Below, in pieces: positions 1 to 9,297 of a stretch of DNA of 64,000 nucleotides. Every line of letters begins with the position of its first letter. Within the stretch, counting starts at the first letter, position 1. The notes under the pieces are model-generated. The model made no database searches and had not been told where the DNA came from. It saw nothing but the letters and a program-made list of their open reading frames with translations. The stretch is from Candidatus Eisenbacteria bacterium (GTDB lineage Bacteria; Eisenbacteria; RBG-16-71-46; CAIMUX01; JAHJDP01): the NCBI GenBank assembly GCA_018831195.1, contig JAHJDP010000099.1, positions 55,450 to 119,449 on the forward strand, in the 5' to 3' direction. Made by a program: the position numbers and the translations under genes.

Positions 1-106
1 AGGCGGAAGGGAAGTAGCGCGGATTTCGATCCCGGGATCAACGACCTGAACGAGGCTTGTTCAGTCCCCTCCGCCGTCTATCGGCATCGCAGGATTGGAG
101 AACCGC

Positions 107-931
107 ATGTCACAATTGAGAATGCCGGTTGTCATATATGGGTTCGGATGGATTCTGCGGATCCTCATGCTTACTTTAACAATATCCTGTCACGGCCAAA
201 ATGAAAATCAAGCCGAGGTAGGGGGGCACTGGGAGGTTTGGACGCCGTCCGATTCGATCCTCTTGGAAAGGCCGAGGGACTTCATCGAATACGAGAGTGT
301 GCCGATCTCGGGAATCTGTCCCATTTCCGATACGGCAAAGACCGGCGCCCCCCGTTGCGGATACCGGTGGAATCGCGATGCGTGGGAACTTCTGGGCGCA
401 GGTCTCAACGGAGAGATCGATGTTTTTCTCATCTACCAGAATGATTTGATCGCCGGCGGCGCTTTCACGGAAGAGAAGGGCGACAACCTTGATCATATGG
501 GGCGATGGGACGGCGAGAGCTGGAAACCTTTTCACAAGGGTATTAATGGACGTGTCCGCGCCTTAGCCGAGTTCGACAGTGCCCTGATCGCTGGAGGTGA
601 TTTTACGACGGCCGGCGATGGGACGGTCTTTCATCTGGCCCGCTGGGATGGGAACCTTTGGCGCCACATCGGCGGTGGGGTCAATGGTCCCGTTCGAGCC
701 CTGGCCGTCTATGGCGGCGACCTTATCGCGGCGGGCCAATTCGATCACGCCGGAAGGGTCCCCGCTCAAAATATCGCCCGGTGGAGTGGGGATGAGTGGC
801 ACTCGATGGGCGCCGGCTTCAATGGCCCAGTTCACGACTTGATTGTTCATGAGGGGCGCCTGATGGCCACGGGCGCCTTCTCGAAGTCAGGTGATGTTGA
901 TTTAGAGGGCGTCGCCAGATACGTCGAATGA
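107..931 (+). CDS. Secreted WD/Kelch-like repeat protein, short
   Basis: The 274-residue product has a hydrophobic N-terminus (about residues 8-28, ending near Cys28), consistent with export, although the lipobox is poor. About four degenerate 40-47-residue repeats follow, with the pattern RWDG..W...G.G.NG.V.AL....LIAGG.F..AG. This style is found in long secreted beta-propeller-like proteins of FCB-type bacteria. The ATG at 107 is preferred over an upstream TTG at 95 because GGAG lies 7 bases before it. The protein ends abruptly after the last repeat and lacks the FlgD-like sorting tail carried by similar proteins in this window, so it may be a shortened member. No catalytic motif is visible. 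It probably acts at the cell surface or in the periplasm; function unknown. Confidence 0.7.
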   Translation: MSQLRMPVVIYGFGWILRILMLTLTISCHGQNENQAEVGGHWEVWTPSDSILLERPRDFIEYESVPISGICPISDTAKTGAPRCGYRWNRDAWELLGAGLNGEIDVFLIYQNDLIAGGAFTEEKGDNLDHMGRWDGESWKPFHKGINGRVRALAEFDSALIAGGDFTTAGDGTVFHLARWDGNLWRHIGGGVNGPVRALAVYGGDLIAAGQFDHAGRVPAQNIARWSGDEWHSMGAGFNGPVHDLIVHEGRLMATGAFSKSGDVDLEGVARYVE

Positions 932-979
932 CCGGCGGCGGGACAGGTCTGTTCTTACAACTCATTTGGTGGCAATAAA

Positions 980-1009
980 TTACAGAGTCCAGCCGGCGAG
1001 ACTCTGTAA
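980..1009 (+). terminator. Hairpin downstream of the repeat protein
   Basis: A perfect 10-bp stem (TTACAGAGTC with GACTCTGTAA) closes a 10-base loop about 50 bases after the stop at 931. A T-rich stretch (TTGATTTATTTA) follows a few bases later. It is plausibly a transcription terminator, but the stem is AT-mixed and the T tract is not immediately adjacent. The rest of 932-1222 shows no gene. Confidence 0.4.
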
Positions 1010-1222
1010 CCGGTTGATTTATTTATGGTTATGCGGCCGGGCCTGTCCCGGATGATAAGATCTCTCCGATTTCAACCAACCTTCTCCAATCCGGCGGTCG
1101 ATAGTATACTGAGAACTGTTGTTTGTTCCGGCCGCGCGGTCCTGTTGTTCATCGGGAGACCCCGAGGTTCTGTTATAAGCTCGGATAGATCCGAAGTCCT
1201 GTCGTAAAACCCGGAGAAATCA

Positions 1223-2635
1223 ATGAAGGTACTGCTCATCAACCCGCCCAGCGATAACGAGCTGGTGGGAAACAATCCGCCCATTATCGAAGAGGAGCGC
1301 GGCTACAACCCTCCTCTGGGATTGCTCTATATCGCCGCCCACCTCGAGAAATTCAGCAGCCATGAGGTCTCGGTCATCGATGCGCAGGTGGATGAGTTGG
1401 ATTACCCGAAGCTTAAAAAAATAATCGCAACAGAGAGCCCCGATGTCGTCGGAATCACGGCAATGACCTTCACATTGATCGATGTGATCAAGACGGCGGA
1501 GCTCGTGAAAGAGGTGAATCCCGAAATCCGCGTCGTCCTGGGCGGCCCGCATGTGCATCTTTATCCTGATGAGACGATTGCCCTGCCCTCGGTCGACTAT
1601 CTGGTCCTGGGCGAGGGGGAGATTCCCTTTCACGATTTGATGGAGCATATCGATCAGCAGGATAAGCTCACCGGCATCACAGGATTGGTATTCCGGCATA
1701 ATGGGAATGTGGTCAACACCGGTGTCCGAGGCCTTCGGGACAACCTCGATGAAATTCCCTTTCCGGCGCGCCATCTGACGCCCTACAAGAAGTACACCTC
1801 CCTCATGGCGAAACGAAATCCGATCACGACGATGTTTACCAGCCGGGGATGCCCCTACAAATGTATCTTTTGCGACCGTCCGCATCTGGGGAAGCTCTTC
1901 CGCGCCCGATCGGCCGGCAATGTCGTCGATGAGCTGGAAGAGTGCGTCGATCTTGGGATCCGCGAATTTCTGATCTATGACGACACGTTCACCATACAGC
2001 GGAAACGGGTTGTCGCGATTTGCGAGGAGATCCTGAAACGCGGTTTGGATATCGGATGGGATGTCCGCGCGCGCGTCAACACGGTCGACGAGGACCTGGC
2101 CCGGTTGATGAAGAAGGCCGGATGCGAGCGGATCCACTACGGAGTGGAAGCCGGCACCAACCGAATGTTAAAGGTTCTGCAAAAAGGGATCACGGTCGAA
2201 GAGGCCCACCACGCCTTTCGTTTTACAAAGAAGGCCGGGATCGCCACACTCGCCTATTTTATCATCGGTTCCCCCACCGAAACCTACGAAGATATCAAGG
2301 CGACGATGAAGCTGGCGCGGGACCTGAACCCCGATTATGTCCATATCACGATCATGACGCCCTTCCCCGGAACAGCGCTTTACATTCAGGGGCTGGAAGA
2401 GGGTGTGATTGAGCGCGATTTCTGGCGAGAGTTTGCGGCGAACCCGGCACCTGATTTCAAGCCCCCTTATTGGGAAGAGAATTTCACCCGTGATGAATTA
2501 CTGAAAATGATCGATGAAGCCTACCACAACTTTTATATCCGCCCGATCTACATTATGAAAAGGGTGATGCAGGTGCGCTCATGGGGGCAATTCAAACGGC
2601 ATGCGCGGGCCGGCTTGAAGGTGCTCAAGCTGTAG
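1223..2635 (+). CDS. B12-binding-domain radical SAM protein
   Basis: The 470-residue protein has a cobalamin-binding Rossmann-like domain at about 1-150 (LLINPP start, LGGPH and LGEGE motifs). A radical SAM barrel follows, with the cluster motif CxxxCxxC at Cys210, Cys214 and Cys217. Length and order match the class B (BchE/HpnJ/P-methylase-like) methyltransferase-type family. These enzymes use methylcobalamin and S-adenosylmethionine for methyl transfer, cyclisation or rearrangement on unactivated carbon, in the cytoplasm. The ATG is preceded by GGAGA. No partner gene is adjacent, so the substrate cannot be told from context. Family assignment is firm; the reaction is unknown. Confidence 0.93.
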   Translation: MKVLLINPPSDNELVGNNPPIIEEERGYNPPLGLLYIAAHLEKFSSHEVSVIDAQVDELDYPKLKKIIATESPDVVGITAMTFTLIDVIKTAELVKEVNPEIRVVLGGPHVHLYPDETIALPSVDYLVLGEGEIPFHDLMEHIDQQDKLTGITGLVFRHNGNVVNTGVRGLRDNLDEIPFPARHLTPYKKYTSLMAKRNPITTMFTSRGCPYKCIFCDRPHLGKLFRARSAGNVVDELEECVDLGIREFLIYDDTFTIQRKRVVAICEEILKRGLDIGWDVRARVNTVDEDLARLMKKAGCERIHYGVEAGTNRMLKVLQKGITVEEAHHAFRFTKKAGIATLAYFIIGSPTETYEDIKATMKLARDLNPDYVHITIMTPFPGTALYIQGLEEGVIERDFWREFAANPAPDFKPPYWEENFTRDELLKMIDEAYHNFYIRPIYIMKRVMQVRSWGQFKRHARAGLKVLKL

Positions 2636-2794
2636 CTTGTCCTGTAACCCTCAGGCATTCAACATGTTGCGAGCGCGGCGCTCGGCCGCACCTCACAGAA
2701 ACCTCTGTATTTTTGCCTCAAGGTGTTATATAATTAGGTGTTAGGTGGATTTGAGCTTCAACATGGGTCGGCATGACGCCTTGGGAGACAGATA

Positions 2795-4402
2795 ATGCCA
2801 CAACCTGTTGCTGTACAGCACGCCAAAGGTCTTTTCCCAACGCGATATTCTGGCAGTCGATTGATAATGCAGCTCTTGCTCTCCCTCGTGATCCTCCTTG
2901 CCGGTTCCCTCGCGGTCGAGGCCGATCCCGACACGCTTTGGGTTAATACGACCTGGGTGGCCCACAGCGATGTTGAGCTTATCAATTCACTCGTCGTCGC
3001 ACCAAACGCCACCCTGACGATTGAACGGGGCAGCACGATTCGTTTGGGAAACAGCACCGAAATCCTTGTCCTGGGGGGCCTGATGGCCCTGGGCACGGCC
3101 GGTGAGCCGATCGAGTTTACACGGCTCTACTCTCATTTACCCTGGCAGACCATTGCGGCGGACGATCCGACCGGCGACTTTGTTTTTGATCACTGCATCA
3201 TCCACGGCGGGCAGGGAATTGATTGGGGCTGGGTCGATCGGGGGATGCTCGGTATTCGTTATGGATCTATAACAATAATAAATTGTGAAATATATGACGG
3301 CTTGCAGTGCGCTCTTCTCGCGGTGGGCGCAGGTTTATCACTGCAGAATAATCATATTCATAACATCGGGGATGTCGGCTGCAGCATCCGGTATTGGTGC
3401 TACGGCTACATCGTGGGAAATACGATCCATGATATGATCGATGACGGCCTCAATATCGACGGATCGGACATCCACGTTCTCGATAATCGCGTCTACAACA
3501 CCTATGATGACGGCATCGATTGCGACGGATCGACCGGGCTTGTCGCCCGGAATATTGTAAGCGGGGCGGGGGATTGCGGCATGACCTTTGCCGGGGATGA
3601 ATCGGGTCTGCGTCTTGAGAACAACCTGATCTACGATTCCACCAAGGGCATGGAAATCAAACAGAGCTCCAACATCACTATTATCAACACGACGATCGCC
3701 GACAATGGCATCGGCATCAGGCTTTATGAAAACGCCCCCGGCAACGGCGGAGGCATCGGTGTTCTGCGGAACACGATTCTCTGGGGCAATACGACAAGTT
3801 ATACATTAGATGAATATAGCGATTTATTCGCGGTCTTTTGCGACATTCAAGGGGATACCCTGCAGGCCGGAGCGGGCAATATCAACGCCGACCCGCTCTT
3901 TGCCAACCCCGAGTCGGGGGTGTTTAAACTGCTGAATTATTCGCCTTGCATTGATGCCGGTGTGTCGGGTGATTCACCCGTGACCGATATCGAAGGGCAT
4001 GCCCGCTGGGATAATCCCAATGTCCCGAACACCGGCTCCGGAACCTATACATACTATGACATCGGGTGTCATGAGTTCCAGCCCGGCTCATCGGATGCGC
4101 CGGCGCCGGAAGGGCGGCAGACGCGCCTGCATTTAGGACATCCGTCACCGAATCCGTTCCATCGCCAGGCGCTTGTATCCCTGGACCTGCCGGTCGGTAT
4201 GCGCCTCGACGCCTTCATCGTCGACCCCTCGGGGCGGAGAATCCGTTCGTTGGGATCAGAATTGTATCCCGCCGGGTCGGTGCGCTGGGTTTGGGATGGG
4301 CGCAACGCATCCGGCGCCCGCGTCTCTTCAGGGCGGTATCATCTCGTCGTCAGAACGGAAGATGGGATTTCCTTATCCAGGTCTTTGCTCTATCTGCGCT
4401 GA
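2795..4402 (+). CDS. Secreted parallel beta-helix protein with FlgD-like sorting tail
   Basis: The 535-residue protein starts with a long positively charged segment and a hydrophobic signal core at about 25-43 ending in VEA. The body (about 60-420) is a run of short strand-turn repeats rich in N and D (DNRVYNTYDDGIDCDGS style), typical of right-handed parallel beta-helix/pectin-lyase-fold proteins. The C-terminal 90 residues form a FlgD-like sorting domain (SPNPF, DPSGRRIRSL, WVWDGR, and final LLYLR). The start at 2795 has GGGAGA 8 bases upstream; an internal ATG at 2867 would give a shorter signal peptide but lacks a clear ribosome site. It is probably a surface or secreted carbohydrate-binding or -cleaving protein. 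No catalytic residues can be assigned. Confidence 0.82.
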   Translation: MPQPVAVQHAKGLFPTRYSGSRLIMQLLLSLVILLAGSLAVEADPDTLWVNTTWVAHSDVELINSLVVAPNATLTIERGSTIRLGNSTEILVLGGLMALGTAGEPIEFTRLYSHLPWQTIAADDPTGDFVFDHCIIHGGQGIDWGWVDRGMLGIRYGSITIINCEIYDGLQCALLAVGAGLSLQNNHIHNIGDVGCSIRYWCYGYIVGNTIHDMIDDGLNIDGSDIHVLDNRVYNTYDDGIDCDGSTGLVARNIVSGAGDCGMTFAGDESGLRLENNLIYDSTKGMEIKQSSNITIINTTIADNGIGIRLYENAPGNGGGIGVLRNTILWGNTTSYTLDEYSDLFAVFCDIQGDTLQAGAGNINADPLFANPESGVFKLLNYSPCIDAGVSGDSPVTDIEGHARWDNPNVPNTGSGTYTYYDIGCHEFQPGSSDAPAPEGRQTRLHLGHPSPNPFHRQALVSLDLPVGMRLDAFIVDPSGRRIRSLGSELYPAGSVRWVWDGRNASGARVSSGRYHLVVRTEDGISLSRSLLYLR

Positions 4403-4474
4403 TCAGGATAACCGGTTAGCGAACCTTTTTTACTTCGGCGATCTTCCCTGTCATCTCCGGCATTCCCGTCATGC

Positions 4475-5368
4475 CTACCAGGGGATGATGCTTGTCTCCA
4501 AGGCGAATTGTATATATCCGACGGGTGGGAATAGATCGTTGTCGAATCCTTCCTGTGTTACGCCGTTACCCAGACGGAAGCCTCCGGTGATATTGGCGCC
4601 GAGATGTATAAATCTGGTCTGCAGGAAAGTCGCGCCCATTCCCGCGCAGAGGGTATAAATTTGAAGCCGGTCGCCCTTGATTTTTCTGGAGTCTCCGCCT
4701 TCGATAACCGTAATCGGGTTGGTGAAGGAAAATGTCATCAATCCCCACCGAAAACCGACGAGACAGTACAACCCCATAAAGGTATGATCCTCAGTTAAAT
4801 AGAAGCGCCCGGTCGCATCCAAACCGAATTCGCTTGGGGAGCTGATCCCATCCGCATGCCCCAACATCGTTCCCTTTGTATGATCCCCGTAGTAAAAACC
4901 GCCGGCCGCCCTGATTCGGGGCTGGGGGCGGGCGCTGTAGCGGATATAAAGACCGTGAAATCCATCACTCTGGTGGCCTGAGGGATTTGTATAGAAGAAT
5001 CCGAAGTCGATGCCATTCCGATCCGGACCTGAGTTTCTATGGAGTTCGCCCGAGAGGCTGAGATCACCACGCATCATTGCGGCTGAATCACCGCCGGCTG
5101 CGGACTCCCCGGCGCTTATGGACTCGGCGCCGGCGTCTGCACCCAAGAAATCGCCGAGGATCGCCTCGTCCTCATCTTCATCCTCATCGGATTCATCGGC
5201 CGTGATTTGACGGATAGCTCTTTGCTTCTCCGGTTTCTTCGCAGCCTGATCCGCAGCGTCGGATAAGCTTCCTCCACGCCGCTGTGGACCCGCACATCCG
5301 CCGGCGAAAATCAGAATAAGGATAGCGAAAAGAATGAGAAATAGGGCAGAGCTTGCTTTGTGCAACAT
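4475..5368 (-). CDS. Lipoprotein with predicted outer-membrane beta-barrel domain
   Basis: Read from the ATG at 5368, which has GAGGA about 9 bases upstream, the product is 297 residues. It has a lipoprotein signal ending in FAGGC. A low-complexity linker with a very acidic run (DESDEDEDEDE) follows, and then a C-terminal part of alternating hydrophobic, aromatic and Gly-rich strands. The last residues (FALETSIIPW) fit a beta-barrel C-terminal signal. I see no match to a named porin. Likely a family-specific outer-membrane protein. It converges with the beta-helix gene. Confidence 0.7.
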   Translation of the reverse strand: MLHKASSALFLILFAILILIFAGGCAGPQRRGGSLSDAADQAAKKPEKQRAIRQITADESDEDEDEDEAILGDFLGADAGAESISAGESAAGGDSAAMMRGDLSLSGELHRNSGPDRNGIDFGFFYTNPSGHQSDGFHGLYIRYSARPQPRIRAAGGFYYGDHTKGTMLGHADGISSPSEFGLDATGRFYLTEDHTFMGLYCLVGFRWGLMTFSFTNPITVIEGGDSRKIKGDRLQIYTLCAGMGATFLQTRFIHLGANITGGFRLGNGVTQEGFDNDLFPPVGYIQFALETSIIPW

Positions 5369-5632
5369 GTCCACGTCTTCCTCATACCAAATCGTGGTTC
5401 CGCTGCCCCTCTGCGTCACTGTCTCTTGCCGGCCGGTCCGGGGAGCCCTCTAAGCTCCTGCGTCAGGCCTCCTTGCTCACATCAGTGGAAGGAGGGACCC
5501 CTTCGCTGCGCCACCCACCCGGACCCGACCGGCTTAGATATAAGAACGGATCCAGGCGTTCATTTCAACGATTGACTTCATGCCGGATGGCATTTCTTCC
5601 AAAGACCGGCTAACGAGTCTTCCTAAAAACAG

Positions 5633-7405
5633 CTAACGAATCCTCCAAAGAAAGGCGCCCTCGAGAATGGCGGGATCGACCCATTCGACCTGTCCGCTCC
5701 GCGTCATCAGGGGCAGCGATCTATTTGGCGTCGCATCACCGGTGAGGAACCCGGCCGCTATTTTCAGCAGCGCAGGAACAGCACCTGCAGCCATATCGCC
5801 TTCCTCGAGGATCCTTTCGATGAACGATTTTGGTTTTGGAAAATGCTCGATCTTGACCTCTTCGTTGACCGGTATACCGGCCTTTTCTTTAACGAGGGCC
5901 AGGGCGACATCCAATCCGCCAAGATGGTCAACCAGCTTGCGATCGAGCGCTTGCTTTCCAGTCCAGACGCGTCCTTTGCAAAGGGTGTCCATCACGGCGA
6001 AATCAAGATTCCGGGCCGCGGCGATCCGCCGGACCCAATCCTCATATGATTTGTAGTGGTGTGACCGGATGATCTCCCATTCTTCCTCAGAAAAATCACG
6101 GTAATCGGAAAAGAGATCGGCCATGGGCCCGATCGTCAAAAAATCTTTTGTGATGCCGAGCTTGTTATACAGACCACGGACATTGAATTTTCCGGTGATG
6201 GAGCCGATGGAACCGGTGATCGTGTGCGGCATCGCAACGACGGTGCTGCACTGGTAAGCAATCATATAGCCGCCGGATGCGGCGACATCGACCATCGAGA
6301 CGACCGAGGGCTTCTTCTCATCCAGACGAAAGAGGGCATGGCCGATATCATCGCTGGCGATTGATTCCCCGCCGCCGCTGTCGATGCGGAGAATGACGCC
6401 GGCGATTCCCCTGTCTTCCTGGATGCTCTTGAGGACCTTTGTTACCGATGCGGCGCCCATTTTCAGACCGAACGGAAGGACATACCCATCCTCCCCACCG
6501 GCGATCACGCCCTGGGCGTGGACGACGGCGATGCGCTTCTTGCCGGTGAGGCCCAGTTCGGAGCGCTTTACGGTTGCGTAGTCGTCGCCTGAGATGGTTT
6601 TCCATTTGCCGTCATCGCCCAGGATCTCCTCCAGATCGTCCCAATAAACGACCGCGTCGAGCAGCCCATCTTCATAGGCCTGAGGCGCGTTAAACAATGC
6701 TGTACTCATGAGCTCCAGAACGCGGTTCCTGGTGACGCCGCGGTTATCGGCGATCGTGCCGACCATGTCATTGAACAATGCCTCGAGCAGCCAGGTGAGA
6801 TTCTCGCGGTAGGCATCCGACATCTTATCCATGAGGAAAGGTTCCGCCGCGGCCTTATACTCCGCTATCCGATCCAGATTGGCCTTAACGCCGATGGCAT
6901 CGAGGGTGCCCTTGAAATGCATCGCTTCGGCGGCCAGGCCCTTGATCTCCAACACACCTTCCGGGGGTAAGAGGATCGAATCGCAACCGGAGATCATATA
7001 GTAGTTCCCTGATGTGAGGAACCGGGAATAGGCATAGACCGGCTTTCCCGCCTCCTGAAGCTGTTTGATGCGCAGTCTTATTTCGTCTTTCTTGGCGAAT
7101 CCGAGATCCGATCCGCCCACCTGCAGAATGACGCCCCGGATTCGATCATCAACCCGCGCTTTTTCGAGGTTCTCCAGAATCGCGGTCAGATGATTGTGCT
7201 TGTCTCCAATAATCGGCAGCGCCGTCGATGGGTAATATTCGGGAATCTCACCGGAAAGAGTCTGGATCAGATAGGTGTTTTTGTGCACCTGCACCGTTTC
7301 CGATGTGATCATCGCCGCAAAGATGAAGAGGAGGACGATGCCCCAAAAGGTGAGAAACAACGATGCAAGGATAACCGCAAAGAACGTGCGGAAGAATGAC
7401 TTCAT
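5633..7405 (-). CDS. sppA: Signal peptide peptidase SppA, 67K type
   Basis: The 590-residue protein carries an N-terminal membrane anchor (about 8-33) and two tandem S49 domains, matching the long E. coli-type SppA. The lysine general base is visible as Lys184 in the EYKAAAEPF motif of the first domain. The nucleophile is Ser377 in AASGGY of the second domain. SppA digests signal peptides left in the cytoplasmic membrane after secretion, with the active site on the periplasmic side. AGAAGGGGG precedes the ATG by 5 bases. It lies 13 bases downstream of the sodium:solute symporter gene on the same strand, so co-transcription is likely. Confidence 0.95.
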   Translation of the reverse strand: MKSFFRTFFAVILASLFLTFWGIVLLFIFAAMITSETVQVHKNTYLIQTLSGEIPEYYPSTALPIIGDKHNHLTAILENLEKARVDDRIRGVILQVGGSDLGFAKKDEIRLRIKQLQEAGKPVYAYSRFLTSGNYYMISGCDSILLPPEGVLEIKGLAAEAMHFKGTLDAIGVKANLDRIAEYKAAAEPFLMDKMSDAYRENLTWLLEALFNDMVGTIADNRGVTRNRVLELMSTALFNAPQAYEDGLLDAVVYWDDLEEILGDDGKWKTISGDDYATVKRSELGLTGKKRIAVVHAQGVIAGGEDGYVLPFGLKMGAASVTKVLKSIQEDRGIAGVILRIDSGGGESIASDDIGHALFRLDEKKPSVVSMVDVAASGGYMIAYQCSTVVAMPHTITGSIGSITGKFNVRGLYNKLGITKDFLTIGPMADLFSDYRDFSEEEWEIIRSHHYKSYEDWVRRIAAARNLDFAVMDTLCKGRVWTGKQALDRKLVDHLGGLDVALALVKEKAGIPVNEEVKIEHFPKPKSFIERILEEGDMAAGAVPALLKIAAGFLTGDATPNRSLPLMTRSGQVEWVDPAILEGAFLWRIR

Positions 7406-7418
7406 GAGAACCCCCTTC

Positions 7419-9209
7419 TCAATTCCCAGAATGTTGGCCGTTGCCGGAAAGCGCTGGAATCTTCCTTATTCTAAGAAACGATGCGACTCCCAATAGACAG
7501 AGAAGCCCTCCCCGAAGGAAATGTCCATAGAGGATATGCCCCAAGCCGAACAGCGCGCCATAGATGAGAATCAGGGCCAATAAGACCCCTTCCCATCTCT
7601 GTCGGGTCGGGAAATGGCGTACATTGGTATACGAATCCGATGAATCGTCTGTTTCAGCTTTCCTAAAACGCCCTCTCACAGGTCGCCAGAGCCCGGGCGG
7701 CCGGGTCCGCTTGTAGAAAGCCTCCAGCACAGGCCATGGGGTCGGTTTGGTCAGATACGAGACAGTCAGCCAAACAAGCCCCGAGAGAAAGACGTTGATC
7801 GCCATGATTTCGTGCGAAGCGAAGGTGTGGCCGATCCATCCCCAGCGATTGGATAGATTCAGCAACGTGGCGACGGTGAGACTCGAGATCATCGCCGACA
7901 GCTCACTCCAGGCATTCAGACGCCACCAGAACCATCTGAAGAGAAAGACCGCCCCGGCGCCCGAGACGAGCTGGAGCAGAAACTCAAAGAGACCGCGGAT
8001 CGAGGTGTTAAAAAGAGCGATCAGCGATCCAATGATAAGAAATCCCAAACCGGATGCCCTGCTGATCCAGAGGTAATGGCGTTCCGAGGCGTTTCGCTTC
8101 ATGAAACGGCGGTAGATGTCGTTCACGAAATAGGACGAGGCCAGATTCATATGGGTGTCGATCGTCGACATGAAGGCGGCCAGCATCGCGGCGAACATCA
8201 GCCCCAGCCAACCCGGACCGAGGAAGGTTGACATCATCTTGGGGTAAGCCGCCTTGTGATCGGTCAGATCGGGAAAGACGGCGATGGAAACGAGCGCGAC
8301 GACAAACCAGGGCCATGGTCGCACCGCATAATTGAGGAATGAGAACCAGAGCATGGATAGGGTTGCGTGGCGCTCATTTTTGGAGGCCGACATCCTCTGA
8401 ATCAGCACGCCACCTCCATCGGAATACTTCCAGGACCACCACTGGATTGATATCGCCACGATAAATCCCCAAAAAACGCCTTTCGCCGCGCCGGGGCCGC
8501 GGAAGACCGGGGGCATCATCCGCATAGCCGGTTCGCCCGATGAATCCATCAGTGAGGGAATGAGTTTGGCGAAACCGCTGAGTCCCCCGACATGATCGAT
8601 GGCGAGAACCATCAGGAGGATCGATCCCAGCATCGCGGTGCAGAACTGGAAGAGATCGGTCATCACGACCCCCCACAAGCCCGAGAGGGAGGCGTAGACC
8701 GTTGCGAGGAGGATGCAGGCGCCGATCGTTAGGAGTTTTGGGAATCCCAGCACCTCTTCGGAAATGGTCGCCATGGCGAGAATCACCCAGCCAAGGACGA
8801 CGCTGTTGGTCACAAAGGAGTAGAAGCCCCCCTTGAAGCCGCGGAGAAAAGCCCCCTCGCCGGAGCCATAACGGAGTTCACAGAACTCCACATCGGTTAC
8901 AACCCGTGCGCGGCGCCAGAGGGCGGCGAGGAAGAAGGTCGTGAGGGCGTGGCTGATGGCGAAATTGAACCAGATCCAGTTGGCGGTCACGCCACCGGAC
9001 CGGACATAGGCTGTCACGACGAGGGGGGTATCGGCGGCGAAGGTTGTCGCCACCATCGAGGTCCCGGCAATCCACCAGGGAAGCTGCCGGCCTGAGAGAA
9101 AGAACTCCTCGGTGTTTCTCGAGGCCCTGCGTGAGTAGAAGATCCCAATGCCCAAAACGAGGATGGCGTAGAGGGCCAGGATGAGCCAATCCAGGGTAAC
9201 AAGATTCAT
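7419..9209 (-). CDS. Sodium:solute symporter (SSS family)
   Basis: The 596-residue integral membrane protein has about 13 or more hydrophobic helices in the arrangement of the SSS/SSF family (LeuT fold). Recognisable parts are an N-terminal helix followed by RNTEEFFLSGRQLPWW, the GTSMVATTFAADTP segment of the substrate/sodium site region, and later MLAAFMSTIDTHMNLASSY. It should couple sodium entry to uptake of a sugar, amino acid or organic acid. The long C-terminal cytoplasmic linker and extra helices match the larger bacterial members. The substrate cannot be read from the sequence. Upstream is the lipase-like gene and downstream is sppA, all on the same strand. Confidence 0.92.
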   Translation of the reverse strand: MNLVTLDWLILALYAILVLGIGIFYSRRASRNTEEFFLSGRQLPWWIAGTSMVATTFAADTPLVVTAYVRSGGVTANWIWFNFAISHALTTFFLAALWRRARVVTDVEFCELRYGSGEGAFLRGFKGGFYSFVTNSVVLGWVILAMATISEEVLGFPKLLTIGACILLATVYASLSGLWGVVMTDLFQFCTAMLGSILLMVLAIDHVGGLSGFAKLIPSLMDSSGEPAMRMMPPVFRGPGAAKGVFWGFIVAISIQWWSWKYSDGGGVLIQRMSASKNERHATLSMLWFSFLNYAVRPWPWFVVALVSIAVFPDLTDHKAAYPKMMSTFLGPGWLGLMFAAMLAAFMSTIDTHMNLASSYFVNDIYRRFMKRNASERHYLWISRASGLGFLIIGSLIALFNTSIRGLFEFLLQLVSGAGAVFLFRWFWWRLNAWSELSAMISSLTVATLLNLSNRWGWIGHTFASHEIMAINVFLSGLVWLTVSYLTKPTPWPVLEAFYKRTRPPGLWRPVRGRFRKAETDDSSDSYTNVRHFPTRQRWEGVLLALILIYGALFGLGHILYGHFLRGGLLCLLGVASFLRIRKIPALSGNGQHSGN

Positions 9210-9297
9210 GATGGCATTAAATAACGGCGGGAGGATCTGATAAAGGGAAACCTCTTGCCGGATACAGAGGAGCGCGCTTCATGGATCCCTCCTGTCG